From the NCBI GenBank assembly GCA_017532885.1, contig JAFXIS010000029.1, positions 1-64,000 of the forward strand: 64,000 nucleotides of DNA, read 5' to 3'. The position numbers and the translations under genes were made by a program. The DNA comes from Alistipes sp. Its GTDB lineage: Bacteria; Bacteroidota; Bacteroidia; Bacteroidales; Rikenellaceae. Each line of letters begins with the position of its first letter. The stretch's first letter is position 1. This document shows positions 26,233 through 34,445 of the stretch, piece after piece. Under the pieces are notes generated by a model that was not told the DNA's origin, made no database searches, and saw only the letters and a list, made by a program, of their open reading frames with translations.

Positions 26233-27243
26233 TTACTTCAATTTTATCTCCTCACCCTTTTGCAAGGCATCACCCACCTTTTTACGATTCATACGGGCCA
26301 ATTTCTTCAGACGAATAGCATAATCCTGCGAGATAGAGAGCATTGTTTCGTTCTCCTTCGCCATATGGCGCTGCACATTGCCTAACCACTTCGCCTGCTT
26401 ACGCTCGATGTAGATTAGTTCGCCTGCGATAGGTTCGCATGTAGATTGGGGGTTGAGCTCGTTATATTTCCTCAGGGTATGTTCCGCAAGGCCGAATGTG
26501 CGGGCGATATCCTTAAAGGTATTACCCTCACGCGCCACAACATAATGGGTACGGTTATTCACATACACGCTATATCCATTAAAGGTGCGCTCTGCAACAC
26601 GATAATTATTCGGGTCTATACGACCTTCGCTCGTTACGGGAGTATCAACACTGCTATTCTCGGCAAAACTCTCCGCCAAGCCCTGCTCTGCTTTGAGGTG
26701 TGAGGCGTAGAGCGCAGCACCATCCTCGCGGTCAAGCAGATAGAGCTGATTATCCTCGATAATTTTCGTAAGGCGCTGTGCATAATCGGGAGCTGTGGCA
26801 TATCCTGCCGCCTTCAATCCGCGAGCCCAACTGCGGTAGTCGGTTGCCGAATATGCAAAGAGGGAATCATAACGAGGTGATTGATCCAGAAAATCGGCAT
26901 GGTCACGATAAGACTCCTCCACCGAATCATACGCACGGAAGCATTCGCCCTTCTCGTCATCGTCATGATATACGCGGTCACCGGTCCAGTTTTTCTTACA
27001 TTTTATACCAAAATGGTTATTGGAACTCTTCGCTAAATGGGAATTTCCGCTATCCGACTCCAAAATACCTTGAGCCATGGTGATACTCGCAGGAATGCCA
27101 TATCGCTCCATATGGTCGATGGCGATATGCTTATAGCGAGCAATATACTCTTCGCGCGTTTGACGCGTTTGCGCCTGCACGACAAATGTACACGCGACAA
27201 GAACCGCACAAACACCAACTATTTGTTTCAAAAAAAGCCTCAT
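26233..27243 (-). CDS. Exported glucosaminidase (GH73) with LysM domains
   Basis: This 336-residue protein has a signal peptide (MRLFLKQIVGVCAVLVACTF, mature from near QAQTRQ). A GH73 domain follows, cutting N-acetylglucosamine bonds in peptidoglycan (MAQGILESDSGNSHLA with the catalytic-type Glu, NNHFGIKCKKNWTGDRVYHD). Two LysM-like modules close it (HYVVAREGNTFKDIARTFGL; ENETMLSISQDYAIRLKKLA). The promoter at 27268-27299 shows that the start is 27243, not further upstream. It probably remodels the cell wall in the periplasm. Confidence 0.92.
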   Translation of the reverse strand: MRLFLKQIVGVCAVLVACTFVVQAQTRQTREEYIARYKHIAIDHMERYGIPASITMAQGILESDSGNSHLAKSSNNHFGIKCKKNWTGDRVYHDDDEKGECFRAYDSVEESYRDHADFLDQSPRYDSLFAYSATDYRSWARGLKAAGYATAPDYAQRLTKIIEDNQLYLLDREDGAALYASHLKAEQGLAESFAENSSVDTPVTSEGRIDPNNYRVAERTFNGYSVYVNNRTHYVVAREGNTFKDIARTFGLAEHTLRKYNELNPQSTCEPIAGELIYIERKQAKWLGNVQRHMAKENETMLSISQDYAIRLKKLARMNRKKVGDALQKGEEIKLK

Positions 27244-27267
27244 CTTCGATTGCAACATATTACAAAG

Positions 27268-27299
27268 CAAAGATAACGCATTTTGTCTAAAATAACAAG
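27268..27299 (-). promoter_or_regulatory. Promoter of the glucosaminidase series
   Basis: Minus-strand TATCTTTG (27275-27268) and CTTG (27299-27296) are 20 bases apart. It should transcribe the glucosaminidase, the unknown gene and the DPP gene. Confidence 0.65.
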
Positions 27300-27365
27300 T
27301 AATATAATAGTAAGGTAATAGAGTTTAACAGAGTTGAGCTAAACAGCTGTACATCAACTGCCCCG

Positions 27366-29417
27366 CTATCGCTTCAACGACTCAAGTTCCGCTTCGCGAA
27401 TCTTCTGCAACTCATACATGCGATTACGGTGTCGGATAGCCGCATCGAAGTCTAACTCTTTGGCTGCGCGCTCCATATCCTCGCGAGCTCGAGTTATAAG
27501 TTCGTCGAGCGTCTTGGAGTCAATAGCTTGTGTTACGCTATAATCCTTCTCCACATCGGCGGCTACGGCATAATGTTCCTCGACGATTGGGTATGCCGTC
27601 ATATCTTCAGGTTTTCCCGGGCCCAACAACAGGCTCTGCCCCATGCCGCTCTTTTGAGCCTTGCGCGGCATCTTCCCATGCTCGATATTATATCTCACCT
27701 GCTTCTCGCGGCGGCGATTACTCTGCTCCATAGCCGTACGCATCGAGTCGGTACAATAGTCGGCGTACATTATCACACGACCCTCGGAGTGACGCGCCGC
27801 ACGACCTGCTATCTGTGTAATGGAACGGACATTTCGCAAAAAGCCCTCCTTGTCGGCATCTAAAATTACGACGAGTCCGACCTCCGGCAAATCCAAACCC
27901 TCACGCAGCAGATTCACACCTATCAACACATCGAACATTCCGGCTCGCAAATCCTCCAAAATCTGCACTCGCTCCAGCGTATCCACATCCGAATGGATGT
28001 AGCGGTTACGAATACCTACGCGGTCAAAATATTTCGACAACTCCTCCGCCATGCGTTTTGTAATGGTGGTAACCAGCACCTTATCATCCGCCTTGACACG
28101 CTTGTCAATCTCCTCAATGAGGTTATCTATCTGGTTCTCGGTCGGGCGTACCTCAATTGGCGGGTCTACCAATCCCGTAGGACGAATCAACTGCTCGACA
28201 ACGACGCCCTCGCTCTTATTCAGCTCATAATCCGCGGGCGTAGCACTCACATATATCGTAGTGCCCATCATCGCCTCAAACTCATCGAAGCGCAACGGGC
28301 GGTTATCCTTCGCAGCCGGCAGGCGAAAACCATACTCCACAAGATTCTCCTTGCGGGCTCGGTCACCACCGAACATGGCATGTACTTGCGGCAGCGTGAC
28401 ATGACTCTCGTCGATAATCATCAGGTAATCATCCGGGAAATAGTCCAACAGACAGAATGGTCGCGTACCCTCGGCTCGGCCATCAAAATAGCGGGAATAG
28501 TTCTCGATGCCGGAGCAATAACCCAGTTCCTTAATCATCTCCAAGTCATACTCCACCCTCTGCTTTATGCGTTGCGCCTCCATTGTGCGACCCTGCTTCT
28601 CAAAAAAGGCAATACGCTCACCCATATCGAGATAAATCTGCTGCACAGCACTATTTATACGCTCGCGCGTGGTGACGAACATATTTGCGGGATATATCGT
28701 TACGCTATCCAACGAATCGTAGCTGCGCCCCGTAGCCGGGTCGATGAGCTGAATCGACTCGACCTCCTTATCGAAGAAGGTCACGCGATAGCAATTATCG
28801 CCAAATGCCGCCATGATATCCACCGTATCGCCCTTCACGCGGAATGTCGCAGGGGTGAGTTCCAATTCCGTACGGGTATAGAGCGCCTCTACGAGGTTAT
28901 ACAAAAAATGTTTGTAGCTCACCTCGTCACCCACCGCAAGTTTAATCGATGTGGCATGAAAATCGGCAGGATTGCCTATACCATACAGACACGACACGCT
29001 CGACACGACTATCACATCGCGGCGTCCCGAGAGCAGCGCCGAAGTGGTACTCAAACGCATCTTCTCGATTTCGGAATTTATCGAAAGGTCCTTTTCAATA
29101 TAGGTGTCGGTCGTAGGCAGATATGCCTCAGGTTGATAGTAGTCGTAATACGACACAAAATACTCCACCGCATTGTCGGGGAAGAAATTTTTGAACTCTC
29201 CATAGAGCTGTGCCGCAAGGGTTTTATTGTGGCTCAAGACGATTGTCGGACGGTTGAAATGCTCGATGACATTTGCCATCGTAAAGGTCTTTCCCGACCC
29301 CGTAACACCCAACAAAGTATTATGCTGCGACCGCCCTTCAATCGACTCGATAAGTTGGGCAATCGCTTCGGGCTGGTCACCCGTAGGAGCATATTCCGAC
29401 ACAAGTTTGAAATCCAT
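27366..29417 (-). CDS. uvrB: Excinuclease ABC subunit B
   Basis: This 683-residue helicase-like subunit verifies damage and hands DNA to UvrC in nucleotide excision repair. It has Walker A GVTGSGKTFTMANVIE, the beta-hairpin SYYDYYQPEAYLPTTDTYIE, Walker B-like DESHVTLPQ, helicase motifs (QIAGRAARH) and a C-terminal UVR motif (MERAAKELDFDAAIRHRN). Length is standard. The promoter leaves only four bases between the -7 box and the ATG, so the mRNA may be leaderless. No uvrA or uvrC lies nearby. Confidence 0.97.
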   Translation of the reverse strand: MDFKLVSEYAPTGDQPEAIAQLIESIEGRSQHNTLLGVTGSGKTFTMANVIEHFNRPTIVLSHNKTLAAQLYGEFKNFFPDNAVEYFVSYYDYYQPEAYLPTTDTYIEKDLSINSEIEKMRLSTTSALLSGRRDVIVVSSVSCLYGIGNPADFHATSIKLAVGDEVSYKHFLYNLVEALYTRTELELTPATFRVKGDTVDIMAAFGDNCYRVTFFDKEVESIQLIDPATGRSYDSLDSVTIYPANMFVTTRERINSAVQQIYLDMGERIAFFEKQGRTMEAQRIKQRVEYDLEMIKELGYCSGIENYSRYFDGRAEGTRPFCLLDYFPDDYLMIIDESHVTLPQVHAMFGGDRARKENLVEYGFRLPAAKDNRPLRFDEFEAMMGTTIYVSATPADYELNKSEGVVVEQLIRPTGLVDPPIEVRPTENQIDNLIEEIDKRVKADDKVLVTTITKRMAEELSKYFDRVGIRNRYIHSDVDTLERVQILEDLRAGMFDVLIGVNLLREGLDLPEVGLVVILDADKEGFLRNVRSITQIAGRAARHSEGRVIMYADYCTDSMRTAMEQSNRRREKQVRYNIEHGKMPRKAQKSGMGQSLLLGPGKPEDMTAYPIVEEHYAVAADVEKDYSVTQAIDSKTLDELITRAREDMERAAKELDFDAAIRHRNRMYELQKIREAELESLKR

Positions 29418-29421
29418 ACGG

Positions 29422-29453
29422 CAAAGTTAATGAATAAAGAGTAGATATGCAAA
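29422..29453 (-). promoter_or_regulatory. uvrB promoter (very short or no leader)
   Basis: Minus-strand TAACTTTG (29429-29422) and TTTG (29453-29450) are exactly 20 bases apart. CCGT alone separates the -7 box from the ATG. Confidence 0.7.
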
Positions 29454-29503
29454 GAGGGTGTCCCAAACATTTTGAAGTTGCACGGAATGATGGAGAAGAT
29501 ATA

Positions 29504-29579
29504 TTAGGGAATTTAGGGAGTTTAGGGAACTTAGGGAGAACTTTTGCATCTGCGCTAAACTCCCTAATTTCACTCAAAA
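29504..29579. repeat. Family D 9-bp repeat fold-back array
   Basis: TTAGGGAAT, TTAGGGAGT, TTAGGGAAC and TTAGGGAGA follow each other exactly at 29504-29539. After a TGCATCTGCGC centre comes the inverted TAAACTCCCTAATTT. It forms part of a 900-bp spacer (29418-30316) that holds only repeats. Confidence 0.7.
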
Positions 29580-29584
29580 CACAT

Positions 29585-29791
29585 CGTCATGCCACAATTG
29601 GGCAAAGTGTTGATTGGTAGGTACGCATCCGTTTACATTGCCCAATTGAATGGCATCTACCTTTGGAAATACTACCTCACAAGTACGAACTTGGCAGCAA
29701 GGGCAAAACAAAGGTAGATCCCATCCCATCACACGCAGGGTATCCCCAAAGTACCTGTAAGCAAATATCGTGCGTGTGATGTGGGATGACA
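29585..29791. mobile_element. Family B MITE-like element, copy 3 (longest)
   Basis: CGTCATGCCACA (29585-29596) faces TGTGGGATGACA (29780-29791). Nested inside are the perfect inverted pair CAATTGGGCA (29595-29604) and TGCCCAATTG (29639-29648), and GGCATCTACCTTTG facing CAAAGGTAGATCCC. The whole 207 bp can fold back. No open frame of note. Confidence 0.65.
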
Positions 29792-29797
29792 ATAATT

Positions 29798-29911
29798 GAG
29801 ATTCTCACGCAAAACTGCGTTTTGCTCAGAATGACGGATTAGCTACCACATCGACGGATTGACTACCACATAGCGTCACTCTGAGGAGGGCAAAGCCCGA
29901 CGCGAGAGTCT
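29798..29911. repeat. Family C repeat pair, copies 4 and 5
   Basis: 29798-29835 is identical over 38 bases to 21453-21490. 29874-29911 reads CGTCACTCTGAGGAGGGC and runs to CGCGAGAGTCT. Between them GATTAGCTACCACAT and GATTGACTACCACAT form a short direct repeat. Confidence 0.7.
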
Positions 29912-29935
29912 AAAAACTGTTGCTCGGAATTTATT

Positions 29936-30008
29936 AGGGAATTTAAGGAGTTTAGGGAGTTTAAGGAGGGGCATCAGTGCTAAATTCCCTAAATTCCTTG
30001 AAACTCAC
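29936..30008. repeat. Family D 9-bp repeat fold-back array, second copy in spacer
   Basis: TTAGGGAAT, TTAAGGAGT, TTAGGGAGT and TTAAGGAGG are followed by a GCATCAGTGC centre and then the inverted TAAATTCCC and TAAATTCCT units. Confidence 0.65.
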
Positions 30009-30009
30009 T

Positions 30010-30052
30010 AAAAAATGTGTGTCCCACAAACTCGGAACACACATTTTTTTTT
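30010..30052. terminator. Bidirectional terminator-like hairpin
   Basis: AATGTGTG (30014-30021) pairs with CACACATT (30038-30045), flanked by A5 on the left and T8 on the right. It could end transcripts from either side of the spacer. Confidence 0.6.
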
Positions 30053-30055
30053 CAA

Positions 30056-30307
30056 ACAAGGCAGATACCAAAAGAGCCTTGTCTATGCGCTGTATTTCGT
30101 CGCAGAATTCGTATAACAAGAGATATTTTACCCCACCACAAGGGTGGTGTTTCCTCCTTGCGGCTCGGCAAAGAAAGTAAACTTTCTCTGCGCTCACTCC
30201 GCAGCGTCGGTTGAAGCTGCTCGAAGGTGGGAAAACCGCAGCATACTAAGCGTATGTGAGGATTTTCACAGCGAGGCAGATGCCAAAAGAGCCTTGTTAT
30301 ACGGATT
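30056..30307 (-). repeat. Family A structured repeat, copy 3 (with an 80-bp insertion)
   Basis: An ACAAGGC/GCCTTGT hairpin (30056-30082) precedes the main element with arms AATTCGTATAACAAG (30106-30120) and CTTGTTATACGGATT (30293-30307). Compared with copy 2, about 80 bases (around 30129-30210) are inserted between ATTTT and GAAGCTGCTCGAAG. The element ends 9 bases before the pgi stop codon. Confidence 0.7.
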
Positions 30308-30316
30308 CTATATTTA

Positions 30317-31648
30317 TTACAAGCGCGCCTTAATAGCCTTCGACTCCTCCTCATAACCGGGCTTGTCGAGCAAGGCAAACATATTCTTCTTGTAAGCCTC
30401 AACACCCGGCTGGTTGAATGGGTTTACACCCAACATATAACCGCTGATACCGCAAGCCTTCTCGAAGAAGTAGATGAGTGCACCGATTGAAGTCTCGTTG
30501 ATTGCTGGAATCTCGATACGCAACTGAGGAACGCCGCCATCCAAGTGAGCCAACTGAACGCCCAACTCTGCCATCTTGTTAATCTCAGAGATGCGCTTGC
30601 CGGCAAGGAAGTTTAAGCCATCAAGGTTATCACCATCAGCCTCAACCTTTACGGTATGCTTAGCCTCGGCAACCGAAATTACGGTCTCGAACAATGTACG
30701 CTCACCCTCCTGAATGTACTGACCCATAGAGTGGAGGTCGGCAGTGAGAGTTACGCTTGCGGGGAAGATACCCAGGCCATCCTTACCCTCTGACTCGCCA
30801 TAGAGCTGCTTCCACCACTCGGCGATATACTGCAACTTAGGCTCATAAGATGCCAAAATCTCAACCTTCTTGCCTGCCTGATACAACTCGTTGCGTACGA
30901 TAGCGTACTGCGCTGCCAAGTTCTCCTCAACGGCAACACCCTCGGCAGTAGCTGCCTCCATAGCCTGAGCACCTGCAACCAACGCCTTGATATCGATGCC
31001 TGCAACTGCCAACGGCAAAAGACCTACGGGAGTAAGAACAGAGAAACGACCACCCACATTATCAGGGATTACAAATGTGGGATATACCTCATTGGTTGCA
31101 AGGGTCTTAAGCGCACCGCGCGCAGCATCGGTAATAGCTACAATACGCTCGGCAGCCTCAGCCTTGCCATAACGCTTCTCCAACTCAGCCTTGATAAGGC
31201 GGAAAGCGATAGCGGGCTCGGTAGTTGTTCCCGACTTCGAAATTACGATAGCTGCCACAGAGTAATCCTTCACAGCATCCAAAAGCTCGTAAGTGTAATC
31301 CTCCGAGATGTTCTGACCTGCAAAAACCACTGTGGGGTTGTCGTGAGTCTTCTTCAATGACTCGAACGAGTTGCTCATAGCCTCAATCACAGCCTTCGCA
31401 CCGAGGTAAGAGCCACCAATACCGATACAGATAACTACTTCAGCCTTCTCGCGCAACTTCTTTGCCTGAGCCTCAATAGCTGCAATCTGCTCTGCATCAA
31501 TAGAAGAGGGGAGGTTTACCCAACCCAAAAAATCGTTACCTGCGCCCTTACCAGAGTGAAGCAAAGCATTCGCCTCCTGCGCCTTAGCCTTCATCGCGTC
31601 GCTGATTACAACACCCGACTTGGCTGTCTCCAATTTCATCAAACTCAT
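30317..31648 (-). CDS. pgi: Glucose-6-phosphate isomerase
   Basis: This 443-residue glycolytic enzyme belongs to the shorter form of the family common in Firmicutes and Bacteroidetes. Motifs include [35 protein letters not shown] (sugar-phosphate loop), [18 protein letters not shown] and a C-terminal [16 protein letters not shown] with the catalytic-type Gln/Lys region. Its codons look like those of other strongly expressed genes here. The 3' end abuts the family A repeat. A convincing promoter is not visible upstream. Confidence 0.96.
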   Translation of the reverse strand: MSLMKLETAKSGVVISDAMKAKAQEANALLHSGKGAGNDFLGWVNLPSSIDAEQIAAIEAQAKKLREKAEVVICIGIGGSYLGAKAVIEAMSNSFESLKKTHDNPTVVFAGQNISEDYTYELLDAVKDYSVAAIVISKSGTTTEPAIAFRLIKAELEKRYGKAEAAERIVAITDAARGALKTLATNEVYPTFVIPDNVGGRFSVLTPVGLLPLAVAGIDIKALVAGAQAMEAATAEGVAVEENLAAQYAIVRNELYQAGKKVEILASYEPKLQYIAEWWKQLYGESEGKDGLGIFPASVTLTADLHSMGQYIQEGERTLFETVISVAEAKHTVKVEADGDNLDGLNFLAGKRISEINKMAELGVQLAHLDGGVPQLRIEIPAINETSIGALIYFFEKACGISGYMLGVNPFNQPGVEAYKKNMFALLDKPGYEEESKAIKARL

Positions 31649-31818
31649 CGTTTAATCAATTTTTTAGTTTATACAATTTGTTTAGTTTCGTTCGTTATTA
31701 CAATGTCGCAACACTTATTAAACCCATAGAGCCAACCTCTGTGTGGTCATTTTGTACGACGCCACAAAAATACAAAAAATTTTACCAAAAAAGTTGGATT
31801 TTATCTACATCTTTTTGC

Positions 31819-31826
31819 TACCTTTG
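31819..31826 (+). promoter_or_regulatory. -7 box of the mre operon
   Basis: TACCTTTG lies about 99 bases before the mreB ATG. A weak GTTG stands about 22 bases upstream in place of TTTG. The spacer 31649-31924 holds no gene. Confidence 0.5.
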
Positions 31827-31924
31827 TAGTGCCGAACGAAAAAATAGTTTTCGGCGGGGAGCTGCGGCAAGGCTAAAGCACTTTTTGCAGCGCGTAACAC
31901 ACTGAAATATAAATTAATAGATAT

Positions 31925-32950
31925 ATGGGATTCTTTTCATTGATGCACGAGTTGGCTATCGACCTCGGAACTGCCAACACGCTTATTATCTATAACGGCA
32001 AGGTCGTTGTGGATGAGCCTTCAATCATTGCGCTGGAGCTTCAGACCGGCAAAGTGAAGGCTATCGGACTTGAGGCAAAGAAGATGGATGGTAAGGTAAA
32101 TCCTAACATCAAGACCATCCGTCCTTTGAAAGATGGTGTTATTGCAGACTTTAAGGCTACGGAGTTGATGTTGCGTGGCCTTATCAAGAAAGTACGCACG
32201 GCGAGCAGCATGTTTGCCCCCTCGTTGCGTATGGTTATATGTATCCCTTCAGGCTCAACCAATGTCGAGATTCGTGCTGTGCGTGACTCTGCCGAGCATG
32301 CCGGAGCACGCGATGTATATATGATTTTCGAGCCTATGGCAGCCGCTTTGGGTGCAGGCTTGGATGTCGAGGCACCTGAGGGTAATATGGTTATTGACAT
32401 CGGTGGCGGTACTTCGGAGATTGCTTGTATCTCGTTGGGTGGTATCGTATGCTCGGAGTCTATCAATGTTGCAGGTGATGTCTTTACCGAGGATATCAAG
32501 AATTATGTTCGTCAGCAGCATAATATCCGCATTGGCGACCGTACAGCCGAGCAGATTAAGCATGCCATTGGTGCTGCTATCCCCGAGTTGGACGAGGAGC
32601 CCGAGGATTTCGTGCTTACAGGCCCCAATATCCTCACCGCACTACCCCAGACTGTCACCTTGAACTACAACGAGATTGCCTACGCTTTGGAGAAGTCATT
32701 GGTTAAGCTCGACGACGCACTTATGCGCGTATTGGAGACTATGCCTTCAGAGTTGTATAGCGATATTTTCAAGAACGGAATCTACCTGGCAGGTGGTGGT
32801 GCCTTGATTAAGGGACTCGACAAGCGTCTGTCGAATAAGTCAGGCTTGCCTGTTCACATTGCCGAAGACCCATTGCGTGCTATCGCTCGCGGTACAAGCA
32901 TCGCAATGAAGAACATCGACAAGTTCTCATTCCTTATTCATGGTGAGTAA
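31925..32950 (+). CDS. mreB: Rod shape-determining protein MreB
   Basis: This 341-residue actin homologue forms membrane-bound filaments that guide lateral wall synthesis. Actin-fold signatures are clear: AIDLGTANTLIIYNGK (phosphate 1), MVIDIGGGTSEIACISLGG (phosphate 2) and GIYLAGGGALIKGLDKRL (adenosine site). IFEPMAAALGAGL is the MreB connection motif. It is first in a plus-strand operon with mreC, mreD, mrdA and rodA. Confidence 0.97.
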   Translation: MGFFSLMHELAIDLGTANTLIIYNGKVVVDEPSIIALELQTGKVKAIGLEAKKMDGKVNPNIKTIRPLKDGVIADFKATELMLRGLIKKVRTASSMFAPSLRMVICIPSGSTNVEIRAVRDSAEHAGARDVYMIFEPMAAALGAGLDVEAPEGNMVIDIGGGTSEIACISLGGIVCSESINVAGDVFTEDIKNYVRQQHNIRIGDRTAEQIKHAIGAAIPELDEEPEDFVLTGPNILTALPQTVTLNYNEIAYALEKSLVKLDDALMRVLETMPSELYSDIFKNGIYLAGGGALIKGLDKRLSNKSGLPVHIAEDPLRAIARGTSIAMKNIDKFSFLIHGE

Positions 32951-33020
32951 TCGACACTCTTCGTCGGGAAATATTGTTTAAGAGAAAATATCTGCCTTAG
33001 GGCATAGGCAGCGTGATGCT

Positions 33021-33905
33021 ATGTATAAACTCCTTGAGTTCATTCGCAGAATCTATGTAGTGTTATTGTTCGTTACAATCGAAGCAATAGCACTATATTG
33101 CTATGCCCTCTCGTCATACTACACGCAGGCTAAGATTTTGGCCCACGCAAATAGTGTTATGGGAGGCATTCAGGGTACGATATACAATGTGCGTCACTAT
33201 TTCACTTTGCGAAGCGAGAATCAGTTGCTGGCAGAGCGTGTAGCCCGCTTGGAGTCGGAGTTGGAGTATTACCGCGAGCAGGGCGCAACGGAGCGCGAGG
33301 ATAAGATGGCGCACGACGAGATAGACGCTGCGCTGATGGAGCATTTAGTGCAGTACCGCTACCTTACGGCTCAAGTCATTGCCAATACGATGAATCGCCG
33401 CAACAACTTCATAACCCTTAACCGAGGTCTTATGCATGGCGTGCAACCCAATATGGGTGTGATTACGCCGGATGGCAACATGGTCGGATATGTGGCAACA
33501 TGCTCGAACCGCTATTCGGTTGTTGTGCCATTGCTTAACGAGGATTTCCACACAAGTGGCAAGGTTGGTGGCGAGGTTGGAGCCATTCGCTGGGTGGGCC
33601 GCAATCCCTACATGGTTAGGATGACCGAGCTCTCGAAATATGCCGATGTGAAGGTCGGAGATGAGGTTTTAGGCTCGGGTGTATCACACTACTTCCCTTC
33701 GGATTTCAATGTCCGTATAGGATATGTCGAAAGCGTGGAACAGAACCCCAACCACACATCTTACGATGTCGAGGTGCGCTTGGCAACAGAGTTTTCTCGA
33801 TTGGATAATGTTATCCTTATCGAGAATGGAGATTATAACGAAATTGTAAACTTGGAGCAGAGTGTCGAGAACGGCACTTATATGCAGGAGTACTCGGATT
33901 ATTAG
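33021..33905 (+). CDS. mreC: Rod shape-determining protein MreC
   Basis: This 294-residue periplasmic protein links MreB to the wall enzymes. An N-terminal membrane anchor (VVLLFVTIEAIALYCYALSS) is followed by a coiled coil (ENQLLAERVARLESELEYYR) and paired beta-barrel domains (NFITLNRGLMHGVQPNMGV; VGDEVLGSGVSHYFPSDFNV). Gap to mreB is 70 bases. Confidence 0.93.
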   Translation: MYKLLEFIRRIYVVLLFVTIEAIALYCYALSSYYTQAKILAHANSVMGGIQGTIYNVRHYFTLRSENQLLAERVARLESELEYYREQGATEREDKMAHDEIDAALMEHLVQYRYLTAQVIANTMNRRNNFITLNRGLMHGVQPNMGVITPDGNMVGYVATCSNRYSVVVPLLNEDFHTSGKVGGEVGAIRWVGRNPYMVRMTELSKYADVKVGDEVLGSGVSHYFPSDFNVRIGYVESVEQNPNHTSYDVEVRLATEFSRLDNVILIENGDYNEIVNLEQSVENGTYMQEYSDY

Positions 33906-33923
33906 CCTTTTTGTGTCGTAATT

Positions 33924-34439
33924 ATGCAGAGGAATCTAACATATGCGGGAATCTTTTTGGTGCTGGTGTTGTTGCAGGTGTTTCTGCTGAACAACATCAT
34001 GCTCTCGGTATATTGCTACCCGTTGGTTTACATTGCATTCATCATTGTATTGCCGCTCGATATGCGCCCAGTGTGGGTTGTTCTGCTCTCGGCGCTTCTC
34101 GGTCTGGTTATGGACATGACTACGGGGCAAGCCGGATTGAATGTTATCGCTACTACGGCTGTGGGATTCTTCCGACCTATGATTGTCAGCACAATATGTG
34201 GCCGCAATTTGGGCATTGACGATGCGTTACCTACATTACGCCGCTTCACGACAAAGAATCTTGTGAGCTATGTCATAGCTGTTGTCTTCTTGCATAGCGC
34301 AATCTATTTCCTGATGGAATCCTTATCGTTGATACATATCTTACACACCCTGCTACGCATGCTGTTAAGCGGCGCTATTGCCACGGTCTTAGTATGGTAT
34401 ATCGTAAGATTGATTATCGACAGAATCTTTAAGAATTAA
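33924..34439 (+). CDS. mreD: Rod shape-determining membrane protein MreD
   Basis: This 171-residue inner-membrane protein has about five hydrophobic segments (FLVLVLLQVFLLNNIMLSVY; ALLGLVMDMTTGQAGLNVIA). It is identified by topology, size and position between mreC and mrdA. It should complete the MreBCD complex. Confidence 0.88.
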   Translation: MQRNLTYAGIFLVLVLLQVFLLNNIMLSVYCYPLVYIAFIIVLPLDMRPVWVVLLSALLGLVMDMTTGQAGLNVIATTAVGFFRPMIVSTICGRNLGIDDALPTLRRFTTKNLVSYVIAVVFLHSAIYFLMESLSLIHILHTLLRMLLSGAIATVLVWYIVRLIIDRIFKN

Positions 34440-34445
34440 TCATAT

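Noticed and set aside
29418..30316. CRISPR array in the repeat-rich spacer
   Set aside because: The repeats are 9-bp units without spacers, inverted elements and 38-bp modules in facing pairs. There is no regular repeat-spacer pattern and no cas gene.
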